Origin: Marinomonas mediterranea MMB-1
GTDB lineage: Bacteria; Pseudomonadota; Gammaproteobacteria; Pseudomonadales; Marinomonadaceae
Direction of reading: 5' to 3'
Length of the DNA: 64,000 bases
NCBI RefSeq assembly: GCF_000192865.1
Contig: NC_015276.1
Coordinates: 3,286,001 to 3,350,000, forward strand
Under the pieces are notes generated by a model, which saw only the letters and a list, made by a program, of their open reading frames with translations, was not told the origin of the DNA and ran no database searches. Made by a program: the position numbers and the translations under genes. This document shows positions 35,277 through 45,334 of the stretch, in pieces (positions within the stretch are counted from its first letter, which is position 1; each line of letters begins with the position of its first letter).

Positions 35277-36323
35277 TTGGAAACAACCCAAACAATACAG
35301 CAATTACGCTTGGAGCCTGTTGAGGCTCCTGCTATCGCAGCCCTTTGCGGTCAACTCGACGAACATCTGAAACTGATCGAGAAACGCCTCGATGTTACCA
35401 TTCAGTACCGTGGTGAGAACTTCAACATCAGTGGCTTAGACACTGATCGTGTTGCCGCGACAAAGATGCTGTTACAAAATATGTATCGCGAGGCGTTAGC
35501 TCAGAAGGACATTTCTGCTGAGACAATTCACCTATATTTACAAGAGTCGGCAATTGAGGCTCTCGCAAAAGGCAAACCAGAAAAAGATGCGTTGGTGATA
35601 AAAACCCGTAAAGCGTATATCAAACCCAAAGGTAAAAATCAGCAAAACTATGTAAAGCAAATTCGTAAACACGACATTAACTTTGGTATCGGGCCTGCTG
35701 GAACGGGTAAAACCTACCTTGCCGTCGCCTGCGCCGTTGAAGCACTAGAAGCCGATAAAGTTGAGCGAATCATGCTAGTACGTCCTGCTGTCGAAGCAGG
35801 TGAAAAGTTAGGCTTCCTACCTGGTGACCTTACTCAAAAGATCGACCCTTACTTACGCCCTCTTTATGATGCACTATACGAAATGCTGGGATTTGAACTG
35901 GTCGATAAATTGATCGAGAAAAATGTGATCGAAATCGCACCACTTGCTTTTATGCGCGGCCGAACACTAAACAACTCCTTCATTATTCTCGACGAAAGCC
36001 AGAACACCACACGCGAACAAATGAAAATGTTTCTAACCCGCATTGGGTTTGGTTCAACCGCAGTGATCACCGGCGACCGTACTCAAATCGACTTGCCGCG
36101 AGGCACTTCTTCTGGCTTGGCTCACGCCATGCACGTACTCGACAATGTTAACGGCATTAGCATGACTCAATTTGCTTCTGCTGATGTTGTACGTCATCCA
36201 TTGGTACAACGCATTGTTGAGGCTTATGACAAGTTCGATGAAGAACAAGAAGTCGAGAAGAAGGAAAGAGCGCTAGAACGCGAAAAAGCGAAAGCAGCGG
36301 AAAAAGTCGAGGCGAATAGATAA
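35277..36323 (+). CDS. ybeZ: PhoH-like ATPase YbeZ
   Basis: 348 residues. An N-terminal KH-like region precedes the P-loop GIGPAGTGKTYLAVACAVEA and the Walker B FIILDESQNTTREQMKMFLT. PhoH-like proteins are ATPases thought to work with YbeY in RNA processing. The start is TTG 35277, with AAGG six bases upstream and no ATG nearby. ybeY begins 2 bases after the stop. The C-terminus is a charged Lys/Glu tail. Confidence 0.92.
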   Translation: METTQTIQQLRLEPVEAPAIAALCGQLDEHLKLIEKRLDVTIQYRGENFNISGLDTDRVAATKMLLQNMYREALAQKDISAETIHLYLQESAIEALAKGKPEKDALVIKTRKAYIKPKGKNQQNYVKQIRKHDINFGIGPAGTGKTYLAVACAVEALEADKVERIMLVRPAVEAGEKLGFLPGDLTQKIDPYLRPLYDALYEMLGFELVDKLIEKNVIEIAPLAFMRGRTLNNSFIILDESQNTTREQMKMFLTRIGFGSTAVITGDRTQIDLPRGTSSGLAHAMHVLDNVNGISMTQFASADVVRHPLVQRIVEAYDKFDEEQEVEKKERALEREKAKAAEKVEANR

Positions 36324-36325
36324 AC

Positions 36326-36793
36326 ATGCAAAATGTGGATTTAGATCTTCAAATTGCCACCGAAGAAAACGACGGCCTGCCGTCTCATAAAGAGTTCGAA
36401 TTTTGGGCAGAATCCGCACTGCCTAAAGACCATGATACTTGTTATGAAATGACAATACGTTTGGTTGACGAAGAAGAAAGCCAAACACTAAATAACGAAT
36501 ATCGTGGCAAAAACAAACCAACAAACGTTTTATCCTTCCCATTTGAAGTTCCAGATGGCGTTGAACTCCCGCTATTAGGCGACTTGGTCATTTGCCGTCA
36601 AGTTGTTGAGCGAGAAGCCCGAGACCAAAAAAAGGACTTAAATCACCATTGGTGCCATATGGTCGTGCATGGCATATTGCATTTACGCGGTTATGATCAT
36701 ATAAAGGATGATGAAGCAGAAGAAATGGAAGCTTTGGAAACTCAAATCTTAGCAACCTTAAACATTCCAGACCCATATTTATTAGTAGAGTGA
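36326..36793 (+). CDS. ybeY: Endoribonuclease YbeY
   Basis: 155 residues. The zinc motif HMVVHGILHLRGYDH (H3XH5XH) is intact and NEYRGKNKPTNVLSFPFE is typical. YbeY takes part in 16S rRNA 3' maturation and ribosome quality control. It is tightly packed between ybeZ and corC, so it is probably translated from the same message. Confidence 0.95.
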   Translation: MQNVDLDLQIATEENDGLPSHKEFEFWAESALPKDHDTCYEMTIRLVDEEESQTLNNEYRGKNKPTNVLSFPFEVPDGVELPLLGDLVICRQVVEREARDQKKDLNHHWCHMVVHGILHLRGYDHIKDDEAEEMEALETQILATLNIPDPYLLVE

Positions 36794-36805
36794 GTTCTAA
36801 CAACA

Positions 36806-37672
36806 ATGAGTGAAGATCGATCGAGTAGCTCCAGTGATCATCAAAAATCCTGGTTCGAACGTTTAGCGCAAGCCTTTAATGACGAACCGAGAAGTAGAAA
36901 AGACATTATCAACCTACTCGACACTGCAGTGAAATCGGAGGTCATTGATCAAGATGCATTCTCTATTGCTGAAGGTGCATTAGAAGTATCTGAAGTTCAA
37001 GCCCGCGACATCATGATTCCGCCCTCTCAGATGATTGTCATTAAGTCTGAAGATGACCCAAAGACATCCATTCGCAAGGTCATTGATTCGTCGCACTCTC
37101 GCTTCCCTGTTGTAGGTGAAGACTCTGATGAAATTCTAGGTGTTTTATTAGCAAAAGATCTACTGCCTCTACTGTTTAAAGCCGGAGAAATAGACCAAGA
37201 CGATCTTTTAGCTCGTTTGCGCCCAGCGAACTTCATTCCTGAGAGCAAACGCTTAAACGTTTTGCTTAACGAGTTTCGAACCAAACGCTACCACATGGCC
37301 ATCGTGTTAGACGAATACGGCAGTGTGTCCGGTCTAGTCACAATTGAAGACGTACTTGAGCAAATCGTTGGTGAAATCGAAGACGAAACCGATAAATTAG
37401 ACAGCGAAGCAATTCAACCTACGGACAATAACAAGGTTTTCCTTGTACCCGCTTTATGCTCTATCGAAGAGTTCAATGAATTTTTCAAAACAGAACTTAG
37501 CGAAGAAGAGTTTGACACCATAGGTGGCATCATCGTTCAGCAATTTGGCCACGTTCCGAATCGCGGTGAAGAAATCGAATTCAATGGTTTTCATTTCAGC
37601 ATCATCAAATCCGATGGTCGCCGAGTCAAAACCATTCAAGTAACTCAATCCACTCAGGAAGACGTGATCTAA
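36806..37672 (+). CDS. corC: CorC/YbeX family protein with CBS domains
   Basis: 288 residues, soluble. Two CBS domains (DIMIPPSQMIVIKSEDDP, RFPVVGEDSDEILGVLLAKD; KRYHMAIVLDEYGSVSGLVT) are followed by a CorC_HlyC domain near the C-terminus. It is the short form without membrane helices, linked in enterobacteria to magnesium/cobalt efflux and to ribosome function through the shared operon. lnt starts 1 base after its stop. Confidence 0.92.
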   Translation: MSEDRSSSSSDHQKSWFERLAQAFNDEPRSRKDIINLLDTAVKSEVIDQDAFSIAEGALEVSEVQARDIMIPPSQMIVIKSEDDPKTSIRKVIDSSHSRFPVVGEDSDEILGVLLAKDLLPLLFKAGEIDQDDLLARLRPANFIPESKRLNVLLNEFRTKRYHMAIVLDEYGSVSGLVTIEDVLEQIVGEIEDETDKLDSEAIQPTDNNKVFLVPALCSIEEFNEFFKTELSEEEFDTIGGIIVQQFGHVPNRGEEIEFNGFHFSIIKSDGRRVKTIQVTQSTQEDVI

Positions 37673-37673
37673 C

Positions 37674-39251
37674 ATGCAAGCCTCAAACACCACCCAAGTT
37701 AATCAAGATGGCTTGGGGTGGTGTCGCCGCCTAGCAAGCAAAATTAATACAAACGAATACCTCTTTATTGTCTTGCTTGTTCTAAGCGGCGCTATCGGCG
37801 TGCTCGCATTTGATCCTTATCAGATTTGGCCCGCTTACTTTGTTTCCTCTGCTGCGTTCCCAATTGCAATCTTAAGTGCCCACAAAGCCAAACAAGCTCT
37901 ATATAGAGGACTCGCTTTAGGACTAGGCTTCTTCGGCGCTGGCGTATCGTGGATTTACGTCAGCATTGCGAACTTTGGCCAAGTCAGTTTAGTCATCGCC
38001 ATCGCCATAACATTTGGGTTTGTCGCTGTCATGGCTCTGTATTGGGGGCTGGCCGGCTGGCTAAGCTGGCACATCCGCACTAAATACAATGTCTTACCTC
38101 TTTCTTTGATTACAGCCCTTTCCTTGCTTGCATTTGAAGGGCTTAGGGCTGTGTTGTTTACAGGCTTCCCTTGGCTACTTCCAGGCTACGCAATTCAAAA
38201 TACGTGGCTCTTCGAACTACTGCCTATTGGTGGCATTTGGCTTACAAGCTTCATTGTCCTGCTTACAGCCCACTGGTTTGCCTGTATTGTATGGGAAAAG
38301 CGCATAAGCAATGCACTACTCGGCCTCATTCTACTGGCGCTATGGGGAACAAGCGCATGGCTCAACGCCACCTCGCCTCAATACGTCGAAGAAAAAGAAA
38401 CACTCAAAGTCTCATTAATTCAGGGCAACCTGCCACAAGATGAAAAATGGCTGGCCGATCAAGCAGGGCCAACTCTCGCCTACTACCAACAAGCCACCAT
38501 TAATCATCTGGATGCCGATCTCGTCATATGGCCTGAAACTGCCATTACTTATCTACTCAGCCAAGTAGAGCCCCACCTAAAAAGCTTCTCCGACGAGCTT
38601 GCACAAAGTAAGACAACCTTAATAACAGGCGTCCCTGTTTGGGATAAAGAAAAGCAAACCTTTTACAACTCCGTCTGGGCAACGGGAAACGGTTTCGGTT
38701 TATACAATAAGCAGCGCCTCGTTCCCTTTGGCGAATACATCCCCTTTAGCGAATGGGTCGGGCCGATACTCGACATCTTTGGCATGCCAATGTCCGAATT
38801 CAGTTTAGGCGAGCCCAACCAACCTGTCCTTCAAGCAGGCGAGCTCGGCGTGGCACCCTTTGTGTGTTACGAAATTGTCTACCCTGAACTGGTTCGAAAG
38901 ATGATAAGAGACAGCGATTTACTCATTACCATCAGCAACGACGGCTGGTTCGGTGACTCCATTGGCCCGTGGCAACATCTACAGATCGCAGAGTTTCGTG
39001 CAAAAGAAACAGGCAGACCCGTACTTCGCGCCACCAATACTGGCATTACCGCCATCATCGATCACAACGGCAATATTAAAGGCATGCTCCCCCAATTTGT
39101 AAGAGCAACCTTAGAAGGTGAAATCCACACCACAAGTGGTATTACACCTTATGTTAGATACGGCAACTTACCCCTTTATGGGTTGATTTTGCTCTTGATT
39201 GTTTTGGGAATTGGGACGGTTTACTTGGATAGAAAGCCAGCAAAATCTTGA
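37674..39251 (+). CDS. lnt: Apolipoprotein N-acyltransferase
   Basis: 525 residues. About seven hydrophobic segments lie in the first 210 residues, and another is near the C-terminus. The periplasmic nitrilase-like domain has the catalytic Glu in LVIWPETAITYLL, a Lys near QRLVPFGEYIPF and the Cys in PFVCYEIVYPELV. It adds the third acyl chain to lipoproteins, which the LptE found at 57.2 kb would need. It is last in the miaB operon. Confidence 0.94.
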   Translation: MQASNTTQVNQDGLGWCRRLASKINTNEYLFIVLLVLSGAIGVLAFDPYQIWPAYFVSSAAFPIAILSAHKAKQALYRGLALGLGFFGAGVSWIYVSIANFGQVSLVIAIAITFGFVAVMALYWGLAGWLSWHIRTKYNVLPLSLITALSLLAFEGLRAVLFTGFPWLLPGYAIQNTWLFELLPIGGIWLTSFIVLLTAHWFACIVWEKRISNALLGLILLALWGTSAWLNATSPQYVEEKETLKVSLIQGNLPQDEKWLADQAGPTLAYYQQATINHLDADLVIWPETAITYLLSQVEPHLKSFSDELAQSKTTLITGVPVWDKEKQTFYNSVWATGNGFGLYNKQRLVPFGEYIPFSEWVGPILDIFGMPMSEFSLGEPNQPVLQAGELGVAPFVCYEIVYPELVRKMIRDSDLLITISNDGWFGDSIGPWQHLQIAEFRAKETGRPVLRATNTGITAIIDHNGNIKGMLPQFVRATLEGEIHTTSGITPYVRYGNLPLYGLILLLIVLGIGTVYLDRKPAKS

Positions 39252-39260
39252 CTAAACAAA

Positions 39261-39300
39261 CAATTATTTTACAATTACGTCAAATTTTGTAAAATAATTG
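39261..39300. promoter_or_regulatory. 14-bp inverted repeat between lnt and rhs
   Basis: CAATTATTTTACAA (39261-39274) is matched by TTGTAAAATAATTG (39287-39300). It is AT-rich, has no T-run, and lies about 50 bases before the rhs start. It could be an operator for rhs or a weak lnt terminator. Confidence 0.45.
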
Positions 39301-39350
39301 CACTAATATTCAATTTTTTCTAAAAGACTGACCAAGGAAGGAAGCTGTCG

Positions 39351-42300
39351 ATGCGCACATCTGCCGTTCGTATTGTTCTTACGACCATCACTACTGCCCT
39401 ATTTTTACTCTTCGCTCGCAGCGCCTTTTCAGACACCCTTGTAGGATCCATCCCTGGTGAAGCTGGCGTATCTCCTTCTGGCGCCGCCACTTACACTATC
39501 CCCATTGAAGTACCGCCCGGCATAAACGGGTTACAACCTAACCTTGCTTTAAACTACAACAGCCAACGTGGAAATGGATTGCTTGGTGTTGGCTGGGCAT
39601 TAACAGGCTTATCCGAAATTACGCGCTGTAACGCCAATATGGCGCAAGATGGCTTTATCAAAGCCGTTAATTTTAACAATGACCGTTTTTGTCTGGATGG
39701 CCAGAAACTCAAAGTTGTAAGTGGCGCATACGGCAGTGTTGGTGCGGAGTATCGACCGGAAAGTAATCCTAATTTAAAAGTGGTATCGGTTGGGGGAAGT
39801 GATGGAGCACCTGAATTTTGGAAAGTAGTTGCATCAAACGGACACATATACACATATGGCGATACAAGTGATTCCAAACTAATTGCAAACGGTAAGCATG
39901 CTGGCTCAATATTAGAATGGGCCTTACGCTCAGTAACAGACATTAAAAACAACTCATTAAGCTATAAATACAAAACCATAATGCAAAAAGGAAATTTGCA
40001 ATTAGTTCAAATATCTTATAGTGATTATACAATCCACCTAGATTACATAGACTCAAAATACCGCGATATCTCTTTTTCTGCAGATTCACAGAAAATCAGC
40101 AGCCATGTACTTTCAAAAATACACTGGGGATCTAAATTAGAGACATATTTCCTATTTTCATACAACGATTTTTCTTCTGCTTCGCCAGCTCGACTAGACA
40201 GTATTAAGCGTTGTGTAGATACCCAATGCCTCCCTACTTCAAATTTTTCTTGGCAAAAACAAGGACAAGAAAATAGCGCTATAAAACACCAAATTTCTGA
40301 TTGGGGATACAATGATCGACGTTGGTGGGTCGATTTTGACGGCGACGGACGTTCTGACTACTGCAGAGCCGTTGGAGCTTCATCGGGCTCTGGGAGCTTT
40401 ATTGCGTGTGCACTATCCACCGGAACAGGCATTGAAAACACCCAAATCCCAATGAGTGATTGGGGATATTCAGATAGACGTTGGTGGGTCGACTTCAATG
40501 GAGACGGTCGAACCGACTACTGCAGGGCCGTTGGAGCTTCATCAGGCTCTGGGAGCTTTATTGCGTGTGCATTGTCTACCGGAACAGGTATTGAAAACAT
40601 CCAGATCCCAATGAGTGATTGGGGATATTCAGATAGACGTTGGTGGGTCGACTTCAATGGAGATGGTCGATCCGACTACTGCAGGGCCGTTGGAGCTTCA
40701 TCAGGCTCTGGGAGCTTTATTGCGTGTGCATTGTCTACCGGAACAGGTATTGAAAACATCCAGATCCCAATGAGTGATTGGGGATATTCAGATAGACGTT
40801 GGTGGGTCGACTTCAATGGAGATGGTCGATCCGACTACTGCAGGGCCGTTGGAGCTTCATCGGGCTCTGGGAGCTTTATTGCGTGTGCACTATCCACCGG
40901 AACAGGCGTTGAAAACATCCAAATCCCAATGAGTGATTGGGGATATTCAGATAGACGTTGGTGGGTCGACTTCAATGGAGATGGTCGATCCGACTACTGC
41001 AGGGCCGTTGGAGCTTCATCCGGCTCTGGGAGCTTTATTGCGTGCGCACTCTCCGCAGGAACAAGCTTACAAAATACCCAAATTCCTATGAGGGATTGGG
41101 GGTATTCAGATAGACGTTGGTGGGTTGACTTCAATGGAGACGGCCGCTCTGATTACTGTAGAGCTGTTGGAGCTTCAACTGGTTCCGGAAGCTTTATAGC
41201 TTGCGCATTATCCACTGGAACAAACATCGAGAACGCCCAAATATCTATGAGTGATTGGGGATATTCAAATAGACGTTGGTGGGTAAAGATAAATGGCGAA
41301 AATAATAGCAGTTATTGTAGAGCAGTTGGCAGCTCTACAGGGTCTAATAGTTTTGTAAGCTGTCAATCTATAACAACAGAAAATAAAAAAGCTAACATAC
41401 TATCTGCAATATTTGACGGTAAGGGTGTCACAACAGCCTTCAATTATAATAAATTTATAGAAGATGCCTCTTATACTTCTCAATACCCTACATTAACTAG
41501 CCCAATAAAAAGTCCTGTTGTATCAAAGTATACAATTAAATCCTCCTACAACATCGCTCGTTCAATTTCTTATAAATTTAGTCGTCATCTAATTAATAAG
41601 AAAACTCAAAGCTCCCTAGGCTTCGAAAAAATCACTCGCACTGACGAGCAAACAGGCATCGTCACCGAAACCACCTACTCCCAAGATTGGGAAAACCGCA
41701 CAACGGGCATGCCTGTTCAAGTCGTATCAAAGCTAGGCGACATCGAGTTGACACGCACGGCAACCCAGTACAATACAGAGAAAAAGTCTGGGACATTCTT
41801 CTCCTATCCGAAAACCAGCACGACGGTTAAAAAGGACTTAAACGACCTCTTTACCAGCACACAATCGATTGAAACAAGTTATGACTTATTTGGAAGTGAT
41901 TTTAACTACCAAATAAGTACAACGACCGAGTGTGTTGCGAAAAGCAACCCTTTCCTTTCCGCAACACCTAAAACCTGTAATGAGCTAAGCGGAAAAATAA
42001 ATCAAACCGAGACACATTACACCTACTACGCCGATGGACAATTTGCTAATCGTCCACCCATGCTGAAGCGTCAAACAACAACGTCAGAAGTGTTTAATGG
42101 ACAACTTCCTTACGGACAAGACAACCGCTTAACGCGCACCCAGCACTTTGATTACGATCAGAACGGTCAGCTCAAAACTAAGACACAAGAGCCTGACAAT
42201 GCTGCACTAAAAGCGCAAACAGAATATAAATACAATGTTCGTGGACAATTAGCTTCGACGACATTGACTGGTGCAGATATCGCCGCCCGTACAACATCAC

Positions 42301-45300
42301 TGTCTTACAATAATGAAGCTCCGTATCAACTTACCAGTACAACCAATGCACTCAACCAAACCGAACACTATCGCTACGAAGACAGTCGCTTTCCGTGGTT
42401 AGCCACCAGTACGACCGCGATTGACGGCCAAGTCGCCTCAGTCACGTATGACAGCTTTGGCAGAAAGGCAACACAAACGGCTAATAATCAAACGACGCGT
42501 TGGGATAGAGCATGGTGTGATTCATGCGACGGAGTATCGGGCGCTCAATACAAGATAACCCAGTCGAGTACGCTAACAACCGATACAGTGCAATACTTTA
42601 ATGCAAACAATCAGTTGATAGAAACGCACACCCAAGGTCTAAAAGAAGGCAAAGTCGAAACCATCATCCAAAAAGTAGAATACGATGAACTAGGCCGCGA
42701 AACGAAATCCTATTCCCCCTACTACGTTTCCGATGGTTTGAATGATCAACAGGTTACGGTTAAAGAATACGATGTCCTTAATCGCGTGATAAAAGAGACC
42801 TTTCCAAATGGGAACCAGCGCTTTCAACACTTCAATGAGCGAGAAACCAGAGTTGAGCTGGTTACGACAGACGGAACACGAGAAAAGCAAGAAATTCGTA
42901 ATGCGTTAGGACAAATTACCCAAACCATTGACCACAACGGTGAAACAGTAGATTTCCAATACGATGCGCTTGGCAGCTTAGTACAAACAACCGATTCCAG
43001 TAGCAATCAAGTTCAATTAGGGTATGACCTACTTGGTCGCAAAACTCAAATGAACGACCCAGATATGGGAGAGTGGTCTTATACCTATTACCTCGACGGC
43101 AAACTGAAAAGCCAAACCGATGCACTCGGACAAACGACGACTTTCACCTACGATGCACTTGGTCGCATGAAAGAACGTCATGCCAGTGACACTCACAGCT
43201 ACTGGACGTATGACAGCTGTGCCAACGGGGTAGGCAAACTTTGCTCGATGCAAGGTAACGGAAAAACTGAGCGCTACATCTATACAACACAAGGACAGCT
43301 CGACAGAACAATTACCAGTATCGATGGCGATACGTACGAGCATACAAACCAATACGATCAGTACGCTCGCTTAACGTCGACACGCTACCCTACTGGTTAT
43401 ACGGCCAGTACCCATTACCATCCGACATTGGGCTTTGCCGATAAAATCACCAACGGCAGCAATGTGCTATGGGAAACCACTGGCTTTGATGCGCGTGGCA
43501 TGCTCAAAAAGTACGCAATGAACAATGGCGCACTGACAACAGAAAAAGGCTACCGCTCAGACATCGAAAACGTTGAAAGCATTGATGTTAAACTCAACAA
43601 CAACGGCCTGCTGTATTACTTCTACAACTGGAATAAGCTTGGCAACCTAAGCAACAAAGTCGAATACTTCTCTAATGTTAACGTGGGCTACACCTATGAT
43701 AATCTCAGCCGATTAACCGCCTACACGACAAGCATCGCGGGCAGCTCTCATAACTCGGTAAGTATGCAGTACGATGCGCTGGGCAACATTACCCAAAAAA
43801 CCGACGTCGGCGACTACACCTACGGTCAGAACCCTTGTGGCATTCAAGCCGGCCCACACGCCGTCACTAGCATTACTGGCAAAGGTAACTACTGCTACGA
43901 CGCCAATGGCAATATGACCTCTGGCGATGGACGAACGTTCCAGTACACCAGCTTTAATAAGCCAAACCGTATTAGTAAAGGTTCCGAAGTGTCCACCTTC
44001 ACCTACGGCCCCGATCAAGCGCGCTTCAAAAAGGTTAATACCGGCACTGTCGCCAGCACCACCTACTACATTGGCGCGTATGAAAAAGAAATTCGAGACG
44101 GACACACCTACCACCGAATCCAACTGGGCGATTTTGCAATCGTTGAAAAAGTCGATAGCAACGCCGAGAAAGTCACCTATACCCTACGCGATGACCTCAA
44201 CACCCTCATCGCCACCGTCAGTGAAACAGGCGAAGTCAAACGCCTATTCTATGACCCTTGGGGCAAACGCATGGACTTGCCCACCATTGAAGATGCGCAA
44301 CCGATCGACATCATCAGCCTAGCAAACTTTGGGATCAATAGAGGATTCACCAACCATGAGCATTTGGATAATGTAGGCTTGATCCATATGAATGGTCGGG
44401 TGTACGACCCAGAGATCGCAAGGTTTACCAGTGCGGATCCTTTGATACAAAAGCCAACTTACCTTCAAAGCTATAACCGCTATAGTTATGTTTGGAATAA
44501 CCCACTAAGATATACAGACCCCAGTGGGTTTGAGACCGAGGGGAAAAGTACTTGGGATAGGGTTAAGGATGCGGTAAAAAAAGCTTGGGATCGCATAAAA
44601 AAATGGGATCGCAAAAATCAAAGAATTGCTAGAGAAAAGAAACGTGACGCTATGATTAATCGGCATGTTTATGGAAAAGGGGGGCACCTACCAGAAGGGG
44701 TTTCACCAGTATCAGCTCAGGAGTTGATCGATTTAGGACTCGAAGACATCGATTTTCTTCACGATAAGTCGGGATTTAAGTCTAGGCTCTACTATGATTC
44801 TATAGAAAACGAGTATATTTACGCATTTGCGGGAACGGAAACAGGTAAAGATTGGGTTAATAACTTTCAACAAGGCTTAGGAAAGTTTTCGAAGCAATAC
44901 GACCTAGCAATTAGGAATACCCGAAAAATCGCAAGAACCCTCTCGAAAGGCACTAGCAACTTTTCATTGACAGGGCATTCTCTGGGAGGAGGGTTGGCAA
45001 GTGCAGCTTCAGTAGTGCACGGTATAAAAGCAACTACATTCAATGCAGCCGGAGTTACTGAAGATACGATTAAGAACTATGGCGGGAATATTCATGAAGC
45101 TTCTCAATTAGTAAAAGCCTACTACGTTGAAGGAGAAATACTGTCAAGCCTGCAAGATACAACCCCACTCGCAAGCGCATTGGGTGTGCGAATTAGCCTC
45201 CCCCCTACACATAACCTGAGTAGCATTTGGGGAACACCCGCCTCTGTATTTGGTGCAAGCACAGTCTTACAAACTAATATGCATGGTATGGATAGTGTTA

Positions 45301-45326
45301 TAAAAGCTTTGGATACAGTGCAATAG
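39351..45326 (+). CDS. Large SpvB/TcdB-like Rhs toxin with lipase tip
   Basis: 1991 residues. A Sec-type signal peptide (about 1-28, ending RSAFSD) precedes an SpvB/TcdB-like N-terminal domain (TYTIPIEVPPGINGLQPNLA, GNGLLGVGWALTGL). Seven copies of a 53-residue repeat with a DFNGDGRSDYC calcium-type loop follow (about 315-680). RHS/YD repeats then run to the core ending YTDPSGF at about 1727. The last 264 residues are a lipase class 3-like tip with FAGTETGKDWVNNF, TGHSLGGGLASA (serine near 1877) and HGMDSVIKAL. GGAAGGAAG precedes ATG. No VgrG or EagR chaperone is adjacent, so export is probably by Sec and a Tc-like route. The lipase activity is inferred. Confidence 0.85.
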   Translation: MRTSAVRIVLTTITTALFLLFARSAFSDTLVGSIPGEAGVSPSGAATYTIPIEVPPGINGLQPNLALNYNSQRGNGLLGVGWALTGLSEITRCNANMAQDGFIKAVNFNNDRFCLDGQKLKVVSGAYGSVGAEYRPESNPNLKVVSVGGSDGAPEFWKVVASNGHIYTYGDTSDSKLIANGKHAGSILEWALRSVTDIKNNSLSYKYKTIMQKGNLQLVQISYSDYTIHLDYIDSKYRDISFSADSQKISSHVLSKIHWGSKLETYFLFSYNDFSSASPARLDSIKRCVDTQCLPTSNFSWQKQGQENSAIKHQISDWGYNDRRWWVDFDGDGRSDYCRAVGASSGSGSFIACALSTGTGIENTQIPMSDWGYSDRRWWVDFNGDGRTDYCRAVGASSGSGSFIACALSTGTGIENIQIPMSDWGYSDRRWWVDFNGDGRSDYCRAVGASSGSGSFIACALSTGTGIENIQIPMSDWGYSDRRWWVDFNGDGRSDYCRAVGASSGSGSFIACALSTGTGVENIQIPMSDWGYSDRRWWVDFNGDGRSDYCRAVGASSGSGSFIACALSAGTSLQNTQIPMRDWGYSDRRWWVDFNGDGRSDYCRAVGASTGSGSFIACALSTGTNIENAQISMSDWGYSNRRWWVKINGENNSSYCRAVGSSTGSNSFVSCQSITTENKKANILSAIFDGKGVTTAFNYNKFIEDASYTSQYPTLTSPIKSPVVSKYTIKSSYNIARSISYKFSRHLINKKTQSSLGFEKITRTDEQTGIVTETTYSQDWENRTTGMPVQVVSKLGDIELTRTATQYNTEKKSGTFFSYPKTSTTVKKDLNDLFTSTQSIETSYDLFGSDFNYQISTTTECVAKSNPFLSATPKTCNELSGKINQTETHYTYYADGQFANRPPMLKRQTTTSEVFNGQLPYGQDNRLTRTQHFDYDQNGQLKTKTQEPDNAALKAQTEYKYNVRGQLASTTLTGADIAARTTSLSYNNEAPYQLTSTTNALNQTEHYRYEDSRFPWLATSTTAIDGQVASVTYDSFGRKATQTANNQTTRWDRAWCDSCDGVSGAQYKITQSSTLTTDTVQYFNANNQLIETHTQGLKEGKVETIIQKVEYDELGRETKSYSPYYVSDGLNDQQVTVKEYDVLNRVIKETFPNGNQRFQHFNERETRVELVTTDGTREKQEIRNALGQITQTIDHNGETVDFQYDALGSLVQTTDSSSNQVQLGYDLLGRKTQMNDPDMGEWSYTYYLDGKLKSQTDALGQTTTFTYDALGRMKERHASDTHSYWTYDSCANGVGKLCSMQGNGKTERYIYTTQGQLDRTITSIDGDTYEHTNQYDQYARLTSTRYPTGYTASTHYHPTLGFADKITNGSNVLWETTGFDARGMLKKYAMNNGALTTEKGYRSDIENVESIDVKLNNNGLLYYFYNWNKLGNLSNKVEYFSNVNVGYTYDNLSRLTAYTTSIAGSSHNSVSMQYDALGNITQKTDVGDYTYGQNPCGIQAGPHAVTSITGKGNYCYDANGNMTSGDGRTFQYTSFNKPNRISKGSEVSTFTYGPDQARFKKVNTGTVASTTYYIGAYEKEIRDGHTYHRIQLGDFAIVEKVDSNAEKVTYTLRDDLNTLIATVSETGEVKRLFYDPWGKRMDLPTIEDAQPIDIISLANFGINRGFTNHEHLDNVGLIHMNGRVYDPEIARFTSADPLIQKPTYLQSYNRYSYVWNNPLRYTDPSGFETEGKSTWDRVKDAVKKAWDRIKKWDRKNQRIAREKKRDAMINRHVYGKGGHLPEGVSPVSAQELIDLGLEDIDFLHDKSGFKSRLYYDSIENEYIYAFAGTETGKDWVNNFQQGLGKFSKQYDLAIRNTRKIARTLSKGTSNFSLTGHSLGGGLASAASVVHGIKATTFNAAGVTEDTIKNYGGNIHEASQLVKAYYVEGEILSSLQDTTPLASALGVRISLPPTHNLSSIWGTPASVFGASTVLQTNMHGMDSVIKALDTVQ
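40293..41382 (+). repeat. Seven 159-bp in-frame tandem repeats in rhs
   Basis: Unit starts at 40293, 40452, 40611, 40770, 40929, 41088 and 41247 are exactly 159 bases apart. Units 2-5 are almost identical in DNA; unit 7 is degenerate and shorter. Each unit encodes SDWGYSDRRWWVDFNGDGRS with a D-x-N-x-D-G-x-x-D loop, and two cysteines (DYCRAV and IACALS). Confidence 0.95.
43904..44531 (+). repeat. Rhs core repeat, copy 1 (in the full-length gene)
   Basis: A 628-bp segment from CAATGGCAATATG through the codons for DPSGF. It recurs at 46162-46789 and 47892-48519 with the same length and only scattered substitutions. It encodes the conserved RHS-associated core ending before the variable tip. Confidence 0.93.
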
Positions 45327-45334
45327 GAGCAAAA

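Noticed and set aside
40293..41382. Regular repeats that could suggest a CRISPR array
   Set aside because: The 159-bp units are in frame, coding and contiguous without spacers, so they are protein repeats.
43713..44123. Long open frame on the minus strand across the Rhs core, repeated at 46076-46372 and 47833-48102
   Set aside because: It mirrors the plus-strand core in codon phase, has no ribosome site and moves with the duplicated core; it is a shadow.
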